DNA of 60,706 nucleotides from Cellvibrionaceae bacterium (GCA_025800365.1 JAOXRT010000155.1:1-60706), one strand, 5' to 3'; positions 8,715-18,184 are shown, counted from the first letter of the stretch. Numbers and translations are program-made. Notes: a model not told the origin generated them from the letters alone.

Positions 8715-9902
8715 TTAAATAACAACCACCTCTAAAGGCTCAAAGCCATTAAACTCTGTACCACATGCATGTACATAGGCGCCGGTATTGTGCAGGGTAA
8801 TAAAGTCGCCAGTCTGCAGCTTGGCGCTTAGCGGTGTGCCTTTGCCGTCTGCACCTTTGCCAAATACGTCAACTGAGTCGCAAGTAGGGCCACCAAAAGT
8901 CCAAAGTGCCTGCTCGTCTTCATCTGAGTGATTGGAGGTAACCGCCGTATCAAAGGCGTCAGTGAGCTCCATTAAGCCGTGATAGAAGCCGGCATCAACA
9001 TAAGCCCAGCGATCACCGCCGCGCTTAGTGGTGCCGATAACTTGGCAGATAATACGGCCAGCTTCAGCCACCATGTAGCGGCCTGGCTCAGCTATAATCT
9101 GAATGTCTTCTGGTAGTTCAGCAATTTCCGCATTAATCACATCGGCAATCGCTTCAATACTTGGGGCAAGCTGCTGCTTAGTTGGATTTTCGATAATTTC
9201 ACTTGGCTGCATAGGGTAGCCGCCGCCTAGGTTCAATAGGCGAGGTTTTAAACCCATATTGCGCATAGTTTCAAAGCAGGCCTTAGCTTCGCGAATCCCA
9301 GTTTGCCAGTTTTCAGTATTGGTACACTGTGAGCCAACGTGGAAGGTCACGCCGGCTAAATCGGCTTTTAACTCGACCGCACGCTCAAGGATTGGCATGA
9401 CTTCGTCTGTCGCAGCGCCAAACTTGCTGGATAGTGGCCATAGCGAGCCCTTATTGGTGGTGTATAGGCGCAGGTATAACGATGCATCAGGTTTGACGCT
9501 GAGTACTTTTTCCATTTCTTCGATGCAATCTACAACATACCACTGGACTCCGTTCTCCACGGCGTAACTCAGGTGCTGAGGGCCTTTGAATGGGTTGCTG
9601 TAAAACACACTCTTAGGGTCCACACCAAGTGCCAGTAGCATTTCCAGCTCTTTTCGCGAGGCGATTTCGAAGTTTACACCGCAGTTTTGTAGCGTGCGTA
9701 GCACCTCTGGGTGTGGATTGGCTTTCACGGCATAGTGGGCTTGCACTCGCGGCATAGCCTTGGCAAAGCGCTTGGCTTGTCGGCGAATCATCGCGCTATC
9801 AATGATAATCTTTGGCCCGCTATAACTGCTTTGCAGTGGATTGGCCGTCGACTGGCTTTTAGCACTGTTATCAGAGTGTGGAAACGGGTGATATTGATTC
9901 AT
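8715..9902 (-). CDS. Ornithine/lysine decarboxylase, alanine-racemase fold (type III PLP)
   Basis: The 395-residue enzyme has the eukaryote-type ODC architecture. The beta/alpha barrel carries the PLP lysine in HYAVKANPHP (Lys60), the phosphate-binding GGGYP, and EPGRYMV. The C-terminal beta domain has the catalytic cysteine in GGPTCDSVDV (Cys341). It makes putrescine (or cadaverine) from ornithine (or lysine) in the cytoplasm, feeding polyamine synthesis. The dual lysine/ornithine enzymes of Vibrio/Selenomonas and arginine-specific relatives cannot be separated from it by eye; carboxynorspermidine decarboxylase is less likely because the CDSxD active-site motif is intact. The first 25 residues are polar and low-complexity, outside the fold. 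It is divergent from an Lrp/AsnC regulator, which is a likely regulator. Confidence 0.88.
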   Translation of the reverse strand: MNQYHPFPHSDNSAKSQSTANPLQSSYSGPKIIIDSAMIRRQAKRFAKAMPRVQAHYAVKANPHPEVLRTLQNCGVNFEIASRKELEMLLALGVDPKSVFYSNPFKGPQHLSYAVENGVQWYVVDCIEEMEKVLSVKPDASLYLRLYTTNKGSLWPLSSKFGAATDEVMPILERAVELKADLAGVTFHVGSQCTNTENWQTGIREAKACFETMRNMGLKPRLLNLGGGYPMQPSEIIENPTKQQLAPSIEAIADVINAEIAELPEDIQIIAEPGRYMVAEAGRIICQVIGTTKRGGDRWAYVDAGFYHGLMELTDAFDTAVTSNHSDEDEQALWTFGGPTCDSVDVFGKGADGKGTPLSAKLQTGDFITLHNTGAYVHACGTEFNGFEPLEVVVI

Positions 9903-9996
9903 TTTGACCTCGGCTAAGCTTGCTGTGTATAGGGTTACAGCGGGTATTGCGATGGGAGCCTGTGCCCCTCAGATAGTTGGCAGTATAGACAGCTTA

Positions 9997-10071
9997 CTTG
10001 TCAAAAATAATAATCAGACCTTACAAAATGCAATTTATTGATAAGCAAAATGGATGGCTAGCTTGTCAAAA
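9997..10071. promoter_or_regulatory. Divergent control region with paired CTTGTCAAAA repeats
   Basis: The 256-bp space between the decarboxylase and the Lrp-type regulator is A+T rich and carries the same ten bases CTTGTCAAAA twice in direct orientation, at 9997-10006 and 10062-10071, 65 bases apart (about six helical turns). Lrp-family octamers bind spaced, degenerate sites in this geometry, so these are candidate operators. That is inference from spacing alone. Confidence 0.3.
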
Positions 10072-10158
10072 TGTATAAAATGGGGTCAAATGCTTGATTA
10101 AAGGTAGCGTGCCCGCGAGGTGGCTTCATCAATTGATCTCATTTACTGAGAGTTAAAT

Positions 10159-10593
10159 ATGAAAACCGTATCTGACTTGGATCGCCATTTAATCCAGTTG
10201 CTAAGCAATAATGCACGGGCTTCAGTTGCTGAGTTAGCGCGTGAACTTGGGGTAACCCGAGCTACCGTGCAAAGTCATATCCAGCAACTTCAGCAGCAGG
10301 GCATAATTCAGGGGTTTACCGTACGCCTCTCGAATGCCTATCGAGGCACAATGATTGAAGCCCATGTTTCAATTGCTACCGAGCAGCGCAAGGTTAGCCA
10401 GCTCTGCCGAAAGCTGCAGGCCATGGATGATGTTGGAGCGCTATACAGTATTAGCGGTGAATTTGATCTGGTTGCTAATATCAAGTCGGCTTCGACCGAA
10501 GATCTAGACCGAGCGGTAGATCATATCTCAGAGCTGGATGGTGTTATTCGCACTCAGACATCTGTGGTGCTTTCCACCAAGTTTGAGCGTTAA
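10159..10593 (+). CDS. Lrp/AsnC family transcriptional regulator
   Basis: The 144-residue cytoplasmic DNA-binding protein has an N-terminal winged helix-turn-helix (about residues 5-50; SVAELARELGVTRATVQSHI) followed by the RAM/ligand-binding alpha-beta domain (about 62-140; GALYSISGEFDLVANIKS). The family responds to amino acids. Its position opposite an amino-acid decarboxylase suggests that it senses ornithine, lysine or a polyamine-related compound and controls that gene and itself; this is inferred. ATG at 10159 follows a GAGAGTTAA-type ribosome site. Confidence 0.92.
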   Translation: MKTVSDLDRHLIQLLSNNARASVAELARELGVTRATVQSHIQQLQQQGIIQGFTVRLSNAYRGTMIEAHVSIATEQRKVSQLCRKLQAMDDVGALYSISGEFDLVANIKSASTEDLDRAVDHISELDGVIRTQTSVVLSTKFER

Positions 10594-10749
10594 TATCAGT
10601 AACTATTGTTATTTTGGCTTTGCTATCACAATCAGCTAATAGCTGGGGTAAACTGATAGCAATGCATTAATATGTCGAAAGACCTAAAATGACTGTATTA
10701 TATACATTCATGTAAAACGGTCGACCAGAAGATAAAAAGAGAGAACACC

Positions 10750-11916
10750 ATGGATTTAGCCCTAAACGAAGAACAGCAAATGATTCAGGACACCGCGCGT
10801 AGTTTTGCTGAGTCTGAGCTTTTACCGGTTGCCGCCGCAGTTGACAGTGGAGAAGGCCGGCCTGCCATGTTGGCTAATTTGCGTAAGCTAGCGGAGCTCG
10901 GTTTTATGGGGCTAAATGTTTCTTCAGAATATGGCGGCAGCGAAGCCGGCGTGATCTCTTTTAGTTTGGCGATTAGTGAAATTGCTAAAGCTTGTGCCTC
11001 TACCGCAGTAACCATGTCGGTTACTAATATGGTTGCTGAAGTGATCCAGGCGGTAGCGAATGAAGAGCAGAAGCAGAAGTACATTCCAAAAATCTGCAGT
11101 GGAGAATACGCTGCAGGCGGTTTTTGTTTAACAGAGGCCTCAGCGGGCTCAGACCCAGCGGGAATGCGCACAAGCGCTGTTCGAGATGGTGACGACTTTA
11201 TATTAAATGGCAGCAAGCTTTATATCACCAGTGCGGAATACGCCGGTGTGTTTGTAGTTTGGGCCGTGACAGACAAAGACGCGAAAAAAGGCAAGGGTAT
11301 CAGCTGCTTTTTGGTAGAAGCGGATACTCCTGGGATGATTATTGCGCCCGCTGAACATAAAATGGGGCAGCATGGCTCGGCCACTAATGAGGTTATTTTT
11401 GATAATTGTCGAGTACCTGCCAGCGCCATGATGGGCGAGCTGAACCAGGGCTTTAAAATAGCCGTCAGTGAATTGGCCGGTGGCCGAATCGGTATTGGCT
11501 CTCTTGCTTTGGGAGTGGCGACTGCTGCGATGGATTATGGTCGCGCATATGTATTGGAGCGTGAACAATTTGGCCAGCCAATTGCCAATTTTCAGGGCAT
11601 TCAGTGGATGATGAGTGAAGCCTATACCGATCTCGAGGCAGCTCGCTTATTACTAATGAACGCGGCCTATTTAAAAGACAAGGGCTTGCCATTTGGTAAG
11701 CAGGCTTCGATGGCAAAACTTTTTGCCACTGAGAAGGCCAATCAGGTTTGTTATACCGCCTTACAGTTACTCGGTGGTGCGGGTTATTTAAAAGATCACC
11801 CGCTGGAGCGATATGCTCGCGATGTTCGAATTACTTCTATCTATGAAGGAACATCCGAGGTACAAAAAATTATTATTGCACGCGAATTGCTCGCTGAAGC
11901 TGCTGCACAGCAGTAA
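10750..11916 (+). CDS. Acyl-CoA dehydrogenase
   Basis: The 388-residue flavoenzyme oxidises an acyl-CoA to the 2-enoyl-CoA and passes electrons to ETF. It has the three-part acyl-CoA dehydrogenase fold: N-terminal helices starting [17 protein letters not shown], the signature [14 protein letters not shown] in the middle beta domain, and the C-terminal helical bundle with [20 protein letters not shown]. The catalytic glutamate is in IYEGTSEVQ, the short/medium/branched-chain position. Chain-length preference is not readable. It has a good AGAGAGAA ribosome site. It overlaps msrA by one base (TAATG), so the two are translationally coupled, an unusual pairing. Confidence 0.93.
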   Translation: MDLALNEEQQMIQDTARSFAESELLPVAAAVDSGEGRPAMLANLRKLAELGFMGLNVSSEYGGSEAGVISFSLAISEIAKACASTAVTMSVTNMVAEVIQAVANEEQKQKYIPKICSGEYAAGGFCLTEASAGSDPAGMRTSAVRDGDDFILNGSKLYITSAEYAGVFVVWAVTDKDAKKGKGISCFLVEADTPGMIIAPAEHKMGQHGSATNEVIFDNCRVPASAMMGELNQGFKIAVSELAGGRIGIGSLALGVATAAMDYGRAYVLEREQFGQPIANFQGIQWMMSEAYTDLEAARLLLMNAAYLKDKGLPFGKQASMAKLFATEKANQVCYTALQLLGGAGYLKDHPLERYARDVRITSIYEGTSEVQKIIIARELLAEAAAQQ

Positions 11917-12608
11917 TGAAATCTTTAGCGTTTTTAGCAACGCTTAAACAGAGAATTTTTAATATGTTGCAACATGATAAATCTCAAATGGTTAGCCCAG
12001 ATCAAGCCTTAGCCGGGCGTGATGCAGCTATGCAGGTGAGTTCTGCTCATACGGTTACCGGTGAATCTATTGTGCCGCCATTTGCCGAAGGTTTAAGCGA
12101 GGCCGTCTTTGGTTTGGGTTGTTTTTGGGGGGCTGAGCGAAAGTTTTGGCAGCAAGAGGGCGTGCGCAGCTCTGCGGTTGGTTATGCTGGGGGCTACACC
12201 AAGAACCCCACATACGAAGAGGTCTGTTCTGGAATGACCGGGCATGCCGAAGTCGTCAGGGTTTTATTTGATGCGACGAAAGTCAGCTATCAAGATCTAT
12301 TAAAAGTGTTCTGGGAAAACCATGATCCGACCCAGGGAATGCGCCAGGGTAATGATTTAGGCACTCAGTATCGTTCAGTTATTTATTGTCTAAGTGCAGA
12401 ACAGCTGGAGCTAGCTAAAGCCAGTCGTGATGCTTATCAGGCGCAGCTGGATAAGGCTGGCTTAGCCCAGATCAGTACGGAAATTCAAATGGCCCCTGAG
12501 TTTTACTATGCTGAAGACTATCATCAGCAGTATTTGGATAAGAACCCACAGGGCTATTGTGGCATTGGCGGTACTGGGGTGACTTGTCCGATAGGTTTGG
12601 ATATCTAA
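11916..12608 (+). CDS. msrA: Peptide-methionine (S)-S-oxide reductase MsrA
   Basis: The enzyme repairs methionine-S-sulfoxide in proteins using thioredoxin. The 230-residue protein is the long E. coli-like form. It has the catalytic GCFWGAE motif (Cys69), conserved [17 protein letters not shown] and [10 protein letters not shown] segments, and two resolving cysteines in the C-terminal [14 protein letters not shown] tail. The first ATG (11916) overlaps the stop of the upstream dehydrogenase; an internal ATG 16 codons later would give the length seen in E. coli and is a reasonable alternative start. A terminator follows. Confidence 0.95.
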   Translation: MKSLAFLATLKQRIFNMLQHDKSQMVSPDQALAGRDAAMQVSSAHTVTGESIVPPFAEGLSEAVFGLGCFWGAERKFWQQEGVRSSAVGYAGGYTKNPTYEEVCSGMTGHAEVVRVLFDATKVSYQDLLKVFWENHDPTQGMRQGNDLGTQYRSVIYCLSAEQLELAKASRDAYQAQLDKAGLAQISTEIQMAPEFYYAEDYHQQYLDKNPQGYCGIGGTGVTCPIGLDI

Positions 12609-12631
12609 GTCGTTTTAATCCGGCAACAAGC

Positions 12632-12665
12632 AAAAGCGTAGGAATTGTATTCTTGCGCTTTTTTA
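12632..12665. terminator. Terminator between msrA and the converging TSUP gene
   Basis: An imperfect inverted repeat AAAAGCGTAGGAA / TTCTTGCGCTTTT (two mismatches) with A and T runs on both ends, so it could stop transcription from both sides. Confidence 0.65.
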
Positions 12666-12702
12666 TGTCTGACTTTTACGCTCGGCGTTTTTAATATTGG
12701 TC

Positions 12703-13434
12703 TTATAGGCTGGCAAAGGCTTTGGCAATTAACAGCACACCGCCTAAAGGCATTAGATAAAGGGCGTATTGACGAAAGCGCTCGTTATCGATCTTTTCTA
12801 GATGATTACGTGCCCAGAAAACGCCCACAATGCCGCCAGCCCCAATAAGCAGACCGCTAAGGCCCATTTCCCAACTCATCGCTCCAAGTCCTAAATAGCT
12901 AAGCAGCTTTGTACTTTGTAAGGCTAGGGAGTTGAATGCTTTGGTGGCGACCAGCTGCTCTTTTTCTAAACCGTGATTTAAAAAGAATGGGTTCATCACC
13001 GGGCCAGCGCCGCCCACTATACCCGATACAAAAGCCACGCTAATTCCTAGCGGAAAGAAGGCCCAGCTGGGCATGGGAAAAGAGCGTTTACGTTTTCCAA
13101 AGCGGTATTGCCATAGGGTAGATAACAAAAAAATACCCAGGATAAACTGTAGGTAAAAAGCCGGTACTTGGGTAAAGGCGTAAGCACCGATAAGAGCTCC
13201 TAAAACACTCCCTGGTAGCAAGCGAGCAATAACCGGCCAGTGGATATATTGCCAAAATACAAAGGTGCGAGAGGGGTTTGCCATTAGGCTGGCAACAGTG
13301 ATAACTGGCGCAACCGATTGGGCGGACATGCTTAATCCCAATATGGGTATCAATAGCATGGCTGCGCCGCCGGCAGCTACGGTGCTGATCATCCAGGCTA
13401 TCGCGCCGGCAACAAAGAGCAATAGGTAAATCAT
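12703..13434 (-). CDS. TSUP (TauE/SafE) family membrane transporter
   Basis: The 243-residue inner-membrane protein has about seven to eight hydrophobic helices and the duplicated TSUP half-repeats (for instance GGAAMLLIPILGLS near residue 22 and GGAGPVMNPFFL near 140). Members export sulfite, sulfoacetate or other sulfonate-derived anions, or take up related acids. The gene sits 77 bases downstream of a sulfurtransferase gene on the same strand, which favours a sulfur anion; this is inferred from context. Confidence 0.85.
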   Translation of the reverse strand: MIYLLLFVAGAIAWMISTVAAGGAAMLLIPILGLSMSAQSVAPVITVASLMANPSRTFVFWQYIHWPVIARLLPGSVLGALIGAYAFTQVPAFYLQFILGIFLLSTLWQYRFGKRKRSFPMPSWAFFPLGISVAFVSGIVGGAGPVMNPFFLNHGLEKEQLVATKAFNSLALQSTKLLSYLGLGAMSWEMGLSGLLIGAGGIVGVFWARNHLEKIDNERFRQYALYLMPLGGVLLIAKAFASL

Positions 13435-13511
13435 AAATTAGCGTCGGCCTTAAAAGGGCGCAATGATGTGGCTTATAAGCCAGTCTTTATTAGCCGCGTA
13501 TTTAAAAGGCT

Positions 13512-14363
13512 CTAAAGGTAGCTACACCAATCGCTCCAGCTGCCGGGATAGAGCATGGCGTTTTGTCTATCGGCAATATACTGGGAGACCAAATTCATGC
13601 AGGCCGTTACGCCTGAGCCACAATAATTGATGGGCACTTGTTGTGGTTCCACAAAAGCCCAGCGGTTTTGGTGATAGCTTAGGGGTTTGAAAAAACCCTG
13701 TTCATCAACAAGGTCTTGCCAAGGCATATTGTTAGCACCTGGAATATGTCCGGCAACTGGATCGATTGGCTCTTCAATGCCTTGAAAGCGTTTTTCTTCG
13801 CGGGCATCAATAAGCAGATGTTCGCTATTGCTGTTATTTTGCAATTGCTGGCTAATGCTACTGATGCCTTCGTAATCGCTGATCCAGCCGGCGCGAGGTC
13901 GACATAGAAAATTGCCAGGTTTGGGGGCCGGCTCGCGCTTGTCTACACTGCCGCCAGAATCCAGCCAAGCTTTATAGCCGCCATCCAGAATATAGACGTT
14001 TTCTAAACCCATAAATCTTAGTAGCCACCAAGCTCGGGCCGCATAGGCGCTAAATTGATCGTCATAAACTATTACTGTGTGAAAGCGGGTAAGGCCGCAG
14101 CTGCGTAGGCGCTCTTGCAGTTCGCCAATGCGTGGAAGAGGGTGGCGACCACCATGACCTTCTACTGGTGCGGACAAATCCGCCTCAATGTCTAAAAAAT
14201 AAGCACCCGGGATATGACCCTGCTCATAAGAGAGCAAGCCGTAGTTGGGATCACCTAAGGCGAAACGGCAGTCAAAAATTAAGGTTTTATTATCGCGCGC
14301 ATCGATGGCTTGCTTTAGGTCATCCGTTGAAACACAAGGCGCAAGAGGGTGCTGCTTTTCCAT
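13512..14363 (-). CDS. sseA: 3-mercaptopyruvate/thiosulfate sulfurtransferase (two-domain rhodanese)
   Basis: The 283-residue protein has two rhodanese domains: an inactive N-terminal one (LIFDCRFALGDPNYG, then GHIPGAYFLDI) and a catalytic C-terminal one with LLIDAREEKRFQG and the active-site loop CGSGVTA (Cys248). A CGSGVTA loop is typical of mercaptopyruvate sulfurtransferases such as E. coli SseA. It moves sulfur from 3-mercaptopyruvate to thiol acceptors or cyanide in the cytoplasm. It is probably transcribed with the TSUP permease downstream. Confidence 0.88.
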   Translation of the reverse strand: MEKQHPLAPCVSTDDLKQAIDARDNKTLIFDCRFALGDPNYGLLSYEQGHIPGAYFLDIEADLSAPVEGHGGRHPLPRIGELQERLRSCGLTRFHTVIVYDDQFSAYAARAWWLLRFMGLENVYILDGGYKAWLDSGGSVDKREPAPKPGNFLCRPRAGWISDYEGISSISQQLQNNSNSEHLLIDAREEKRFQGIEEPIDPVAGHIPGANNMPWQDLVDEQGFFKPLSYHQNRWAFVEPQQVPINYCGSGVTACMNLVSQYIADRQNAMLYPGSWSDWCSYL

Positions 14364-14488
14364 AAAGGCTCTAATACAGGTTTGTTATCGTTAGTTATGA
14401 CTAGGACTTAACCTTACCTGTTGCTTGCAGCTGTCTCAAGTGTCTGGACGACAGATTGTTGGGAATATTAATGTCCGCTTAGCACATC

Positions 14489-14785
14489 TCAATGGGCATT
14501 GTTGGGAGTTTTACCTTGTAGTTGATAGGCAAAGGACAAAATTTGAGCAATACAGACGTAAAGAGCCTCGGGGATTTGCTCTCCAAGCTCGACTTCACTT
14601 AGCAGTTTGATAAGTTCTGGGTTTTCGCACATGGGGACTTTGTGCTCGCGAGCAATGTCCATAATTTCTTCAGCGGTAGCGCCTGCACCTTTGGCGGTGA
14701 CCTGCGGGGCGGTCTCGCCATCATAAAAAAGGGCGACGGCTTGGCTTAATTCGGCATCACTAAACGGTTCATCGTGATTGATCAT
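14489..14785 (-). CDS. FlhB-like (EscU/YscU/HrcU C-terminal) protein
   Basis: The 98-residue cytoplasmic protein resembles only the C-terminal cytoplasmic domain of the flagellar export switch FlhB: VALFYDGETAPQVTAKGAGATAEEI, then VPMCENPELIKLL and a helix ending ILSFAYQLQGK. The NPTH autocleavage site of true FlhB is not present, as expected for these short stand-alone paralogues (FhlB/YlqH-like). It follows fliK with a 3-base gap on the same strand, so a role with FliK in switching export substrate specificity is likely. Confidence 0.88.
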   Translation of the reverse strand: MINHDEPFSDAELSQAVALFYDGETAPQVTAKGAGATAEEIMDIAREHKVPMCENPELIKLLSEVELGEQIPEALYVCIAQILSFAYQLQGKTPNNAH

Positions 14786-14788
14786 GGC

Positions 14789-16516
14789 TTAGGCCCTGGT
14801 ATTGATAAGTTGAAACTGCAGTTTGTTCTCTAGCTTAGGCGGTATGCCTTGGTGGCATCGAAGCTCTTCCACATCCAGCCCTTTGGATTGCAGGGCTTCT
14901 TTTAGTTCGTGAATATAACTAAGTGCGAGCTTTTGCGTGCCGGCTTGATCAAACCAGAGTTGAATATTACTTTGTTGTTCGTGTAGCTTGATATCGGCTT
15001 GCAGTGCGCCTAATTCCATTAGGTCGATGTTGAGGCGCAGCTGCCATTGTTTTACGGCTTTTTGTTCTTTGCTTTGCTTCTTCGCTTCGCGCTGCTCTAT
15101 CTCCAGCTCAATACTGTGTACCTGCCCTTGATGGGTGAAGGGAAGCTCCATTAACCAGCGTTGTACAACACCGTTTGCCACCTCACTAAGAGAGCTTAGT
15201 TGCTGGGTTTGAATTTTTGCGACACCCGCTTGGCTAATGCTAAGGAGCTTTTGTTTTAGTTGTTCCCGTAAGACGCGCAGCTGTGGCCCTTGCAGCTGTT
15301 TAAATTGATCCAAAAGAAAAGCTTGGTTCTTGGCTTCAAGATGTTTTGGGTTTAACAATAGATCCAACATATTGGCGAGCTTGGGGTTCAAGTTGCTGGG
15401 CAGGCTGCTCGTCTGACTCTGGTTTGAGCCGCTTGACTCTGCGCTCGTTGTACCTTTGCTGCTCGGCGCGCTTTGGCTTATGGATTGCTGTAATCGACTA
15501 AGCTGTACATCATTTTTTAGGCTTTGTGCTAAACGCAGTAATTGGGTCTTTAGATCATTCAGTGGCGCAGAACCTGATAGGCCTTTAATAATGGTTGGTT
15601 GCGCGGATGTTGATGCCTCTTTGTTGGGAAGTTGACCGAGGGCTTCCGCAAGTTTAGCGAGTTGTTGTTCATGTTGTATGCCATTGTTTTGCAGGCTTTG
15701 TTTTACAACATTGCTGCTGCCAAGCTGTTGCAGGCTGGGCAGTTTTTCGGCCAGCTGCTGAATCATCATGCGGCTATTGGCATTGATCAGATTGTGCTTA
15801 GGGGGAAGTAGACTCAAGCTTTGATGGAGTCGTTGAATTTGGCCAATAGCCTTATCCAGGTTTTGCTGGCTTGGTAGGGCTTCACGTAGGGCCTGCTGAA
15901 TTGTTAGTTGAGGGCTTTTAGCTAATGTACTCACGTTACCTTTGTTGGGCTGCCCAATAGTATTCGTTGGCTTGCTGAGTATTAGTTGGCCTTGTTGGTT
16001 GAGTCTAAGATTTAACCATTCCCCTTTGGCGATTGGCTCTTTGGAAACGGTAACAATTTGATGGCCGGCCAGATCCAGCTTGAGTAGAGTAGGCGGCTGT
16101 TTTATGAGTTCTGCACTGCTAAAGCTCTTGTCTTGCTTTAATAGCGGGAGTAACAACTGTACCTGTCTGGCCTCGGCGGCGGCACTGGCCACGACTTTTG
16201 CTTTGGCATCACTATGTGTGCTGATAAGCCCAAGAGCAAACAAGCCCTGTAAGCGAGCAGGTAGCAGCTTAAAAAGTTGCTTATCTGTACTGAGTTGAAC
16301 TGTTGAGCTACTGGAATTATTCGACTGCACGCTGTTCAGCCGGCTAGTTAATGCACTGCTTAAGCTGTTATTTAGCGATGGCTTTTCTGCAGAACTCTGT
16401 TTAGGGCCTACTGAATCCGACTTTTGGTTTTGATCTTTAAGCGCAGCAGGTTCTTCTTTGGCTGCTTTAGTCACGTTTTGCCCTGAACTAGGGTTTGCCG
16501 TGTTCGCTATCACCAT
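14789..16516 (-). CDS. fliK: Flagellar hook-length control protein FliK
   Basis: The 575-residue protein has the usual FliK plan. A long, poorly conserved, Gln/Ser/Leu-rich and probably disordered N-terminal part (about 1-430) acts as the molecular ruler in the family. A compact C-terminal Flg_hook domain follows (about 440-560), recognisable by WLMELPFTHQGQVHSIELEIEQ, the LRLNIDLMELGALQADI strand pair, and LWFDQAGTQKLAL. It ends hook growth and triggers the switch to filament export. No other flagellar structural genes are in the window, so this pair is split from the main cluster. ATG at 16516 starts the frame. Confidence 0.88.
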   Translation of the reverse strand: MVIANTANPSSGQNVTKAAKEEPAALKDQNQKSDSVGPKQSSAEKPSLNNSLSSALTSRLNSVQSNNSSSSTVQLSTDKQLFKLLPARLQGLFALGLISTHSDAKAKVVASAAAEARQVQLLLPLLKQDKSFSSAELIKQPPTLLKLDLAGHQIVTVSKEPIAKGEWLNLRLNQQGQLILSKPTNTIGQPNKGNVSTLAKSPQLTIQQALREALPSQQNLDKAIGQIQRLHQSLSLLPPKHNLINANSRMMIQQLAEKLPSLQQLGSSNVVKQSLQNNGIQHEQQLAKLAEALGQLPNKEASTSAQPTIIKGLSGSAPLNDLKTQLLRLAQSLKNDVQLSRLQQSISQSAPSSKGTTSAESSGSNQSQTSSLPSNLNPKLANMLDLLLNPKHLEAKNQAFLLDQFKQLQGPQLRVLREQLKQKLLSISQAGVAKIQTQQLSSLSEVANGVVQRWLMELPFTHQGQVHSIELEIEQREAKKQSKEQKAVKQWQLRLNIDLMELGALQADIKLHEQQSNIQLWFDQAGTQKLALSYIHELKEALQSKGLDVEELRCHQGIPPKLENKLQFQLINTRA

Positions 16517-16740
16517 AAGAATGCCCCAAGAATTCGCTTCAAAAGTTGCCTATATGCCTGTATCGGCAATAAGCAAGCTTTCTAGAGTGTGCAAAGGACC
16601 TCCTAATGGGGATTACTGTCATGAAAGATAAGAGATAAGTCTCTGAAATGCCTAGAGTTTGATCCTGTGCAATAGGTTCCTGCTGAAAAAAGCTCTATAA
16701 TGCCGCTCGTTTGAATCAGCCCGAGTGGAAGCCTTAGATA

Positions 16741-17421
16741 ATGGCTAACAGTAAAGACCAACAAGCCCTTGCTATTAGCCTGGATAATGTCGCCTGCCAG
16801 CGCGATGAGCGCCAATTGTTCTCCGGTCTAAGTGTCGAGATCAATGCGGGGGATGTATTGCAGTTACTGGGGCCCAATGGGGCTGGGAAGACGACCTTGC
16901 TTAGGTGTTTGGTAAGCCTGTCTCAGCCTGCAGCGGGTGAGATCCGCTTTAATGGGCAAGCTTTGCACCAGAACCTCTATGCCTATCGCAGTCAGTTACT
17001 GTATCTGGGCCATCTTGCTGGTATCAAATCGACCTTAAGCCCCGCAGAAAACTTGCGCTGGTATGCCGGTTTGGAAGGCGATGATGTCAATCTGGAAGAG
17101 AGAATCGAATCGGCTTTGAAAGAAGTCGGTCTATATGGTTATGAGGATCAAAGCTGCTTCAATCTGTCGGCCGGTCAGCAGCGTCGAGTTGCTTTGGCAC
17201 GCTTGTATCTAAGCAAGGCCCGTATTTGGGTATTGGATGAGCCATTAACCGCGATTGATAAGGCAGGTATTGCAAAGCTTGAGCGCCGCTTCGCCGAACA
17301 CAGTGCCAGTGGCGGAATCGTCATTCTCAGTACTCACCAAGATTTACAGTTGGACACACTCAAGCAAGTGGATTTACAAGATTACTTGCCGACCCCCGAA
17401 ATGTTAGTGGGGGGCTTGTAA
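16741..17421 (+). CDS. ccmA: Heme exporter ATP-binding protein CcmA
   Basis: First gene of the cytochrome c maturation (system I) operon. It is a 226-residue ABC ATPase with Walker A GPNGAGKTT (residues 44-52), ABC signature LSAGQQRR, Walker B WVLDEP, and the switch His in STHQD. It is slightly longer than E. coli CcmA. With CcmB and CcmC it drives release of holo-CcmE from the inner membrane. ATG at 16741 has a GGAAG site upstream; its stop abuts the ccmB GTG with no gap. Confidence 0.95.
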   Translation: MANSKDQQALAISLDNVACQRDERQLFSGLSVEINAGDVLQLLGPNGAGKTTLLRCLVSLSQPAAGEIRFNGQALHQNLYAYRSQLLYLGHLAGIKSTLSPAENLRWYAGLEGDDVNLEERIESALKEVGLYGYEDQSCFNLSAGQQRRVALARLYLSKARIWVLDEPLTAIDKAGIAKLERRFAEHSASGGIVILSTHQDLQLDTLKQVDLQDYLPTPEMLVGGL

Positions 17422-18156
17422 GTGAGTTCAAATCTAGGACATTCAAACACAGGTCATTCAAACCCAGCTCCTTCAAACCCAACATTAGGTAAGGCCTTTT
17501 GGGCGACCCTAAAGCGCGACTTAAAAATCGCTATTCGACACCGTGGTGAACTGGCTAATCCGCTGATCTTCTTTTTGTTAGTCATTACCATGGTGCCACT
17601 GGGGGTGAGTCCTAGTCCTAAAACCTTGGCCCTGTTGGCGCCTGGAATGTTGTGGGTGGTGGCACTGCTGGCGACCTTACTTTCTTTAGATGCCTTGTTT
17701 CGATCGGATTTTGACGACGGAACCTTGGAGCAATTACTGCTCAGTCCTCAATCCAGCTATATCAATGTGATGGCCAAGGTGTTTGTTCACTGGCTAACAA
17801 CCGGTGTGCCATTAACGCTTGTGGCACCGTTACTGGGTGTAATGATGTCCTTGCCAGAAGCGGGATATATTCCGCTCTTATTAAGTTTGTTGCTGGGCAC
17901 GGGCAGTTTAAGTTTGATAGGAGCGATTGGTGCGGCACTGACGGTTTCCCTAAGAAAAGGGGGCTTATTGTTGTCCCTGATCGTAATGCCCCTGTATGTG
18001 CCAGTGTTAATCTTTGGTGCTAGTGGAGTACGAGCAGCCATTGAGGGATTTGCGTATAATACCCAGTTGGCGGTATTGGGGTCTTTTTTAGCCCTAGCTA
18101 TTATCGCAGCACCACTGGCGATTGCCGGTGCGCTGAAAATGAGTGTGAATAATTAA
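17422..18156 (+). CDS. ccmB: Heme exporter membrane protein CcmB
   Basis: The 244-residue inner-membrane partner of CcmA has six predicted helices and the family start RDLKIAIRHRGELANPLIFF (residues 32-51). It begins with GTG immediately after the ccmA stop. About 20 residues ahead of the conserved region are a Ser/Asn/His/Pro tract absent from E. coli CcmB and encoded by three 15-base tandem units (17437-17481). No alternative ATG lies closer to the conserved start, so the extension is probably translated. Confidence 0.93.
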   Translation: MSSNLGHSNTGHSNPAPSNPTLGKAFWATLKRDLKIAIRHRGELANPLIFFLLVITMVPLGVSPSPKTLALLAPGMLWVVALLATLLSLDALFRSDFDDGTLEQLLLSPQSSYINVMAKVFVHWLTTGVPLTLVAPLLGVMMSLPEAGYIPLLLSLLLGTGSLSLIGAIGAALTVSLRKGGLLLSLIVMPLYVPVLIFGASGVRAAIEGFAYNTQLAVLGSFLALAIIAAPLAIAGALKMSVNN

Positions 18157-18184
18157 CGCCCCCAGCGGCTGAGAGAGGCAAACA

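Noticed and set aside
10785-11716. Several minus-strand frames inside the acyl-CoA dehydrogenase gene
   Set aside because: The sense strand encodes all dehydrogenase motifs; the antisense frames have none.
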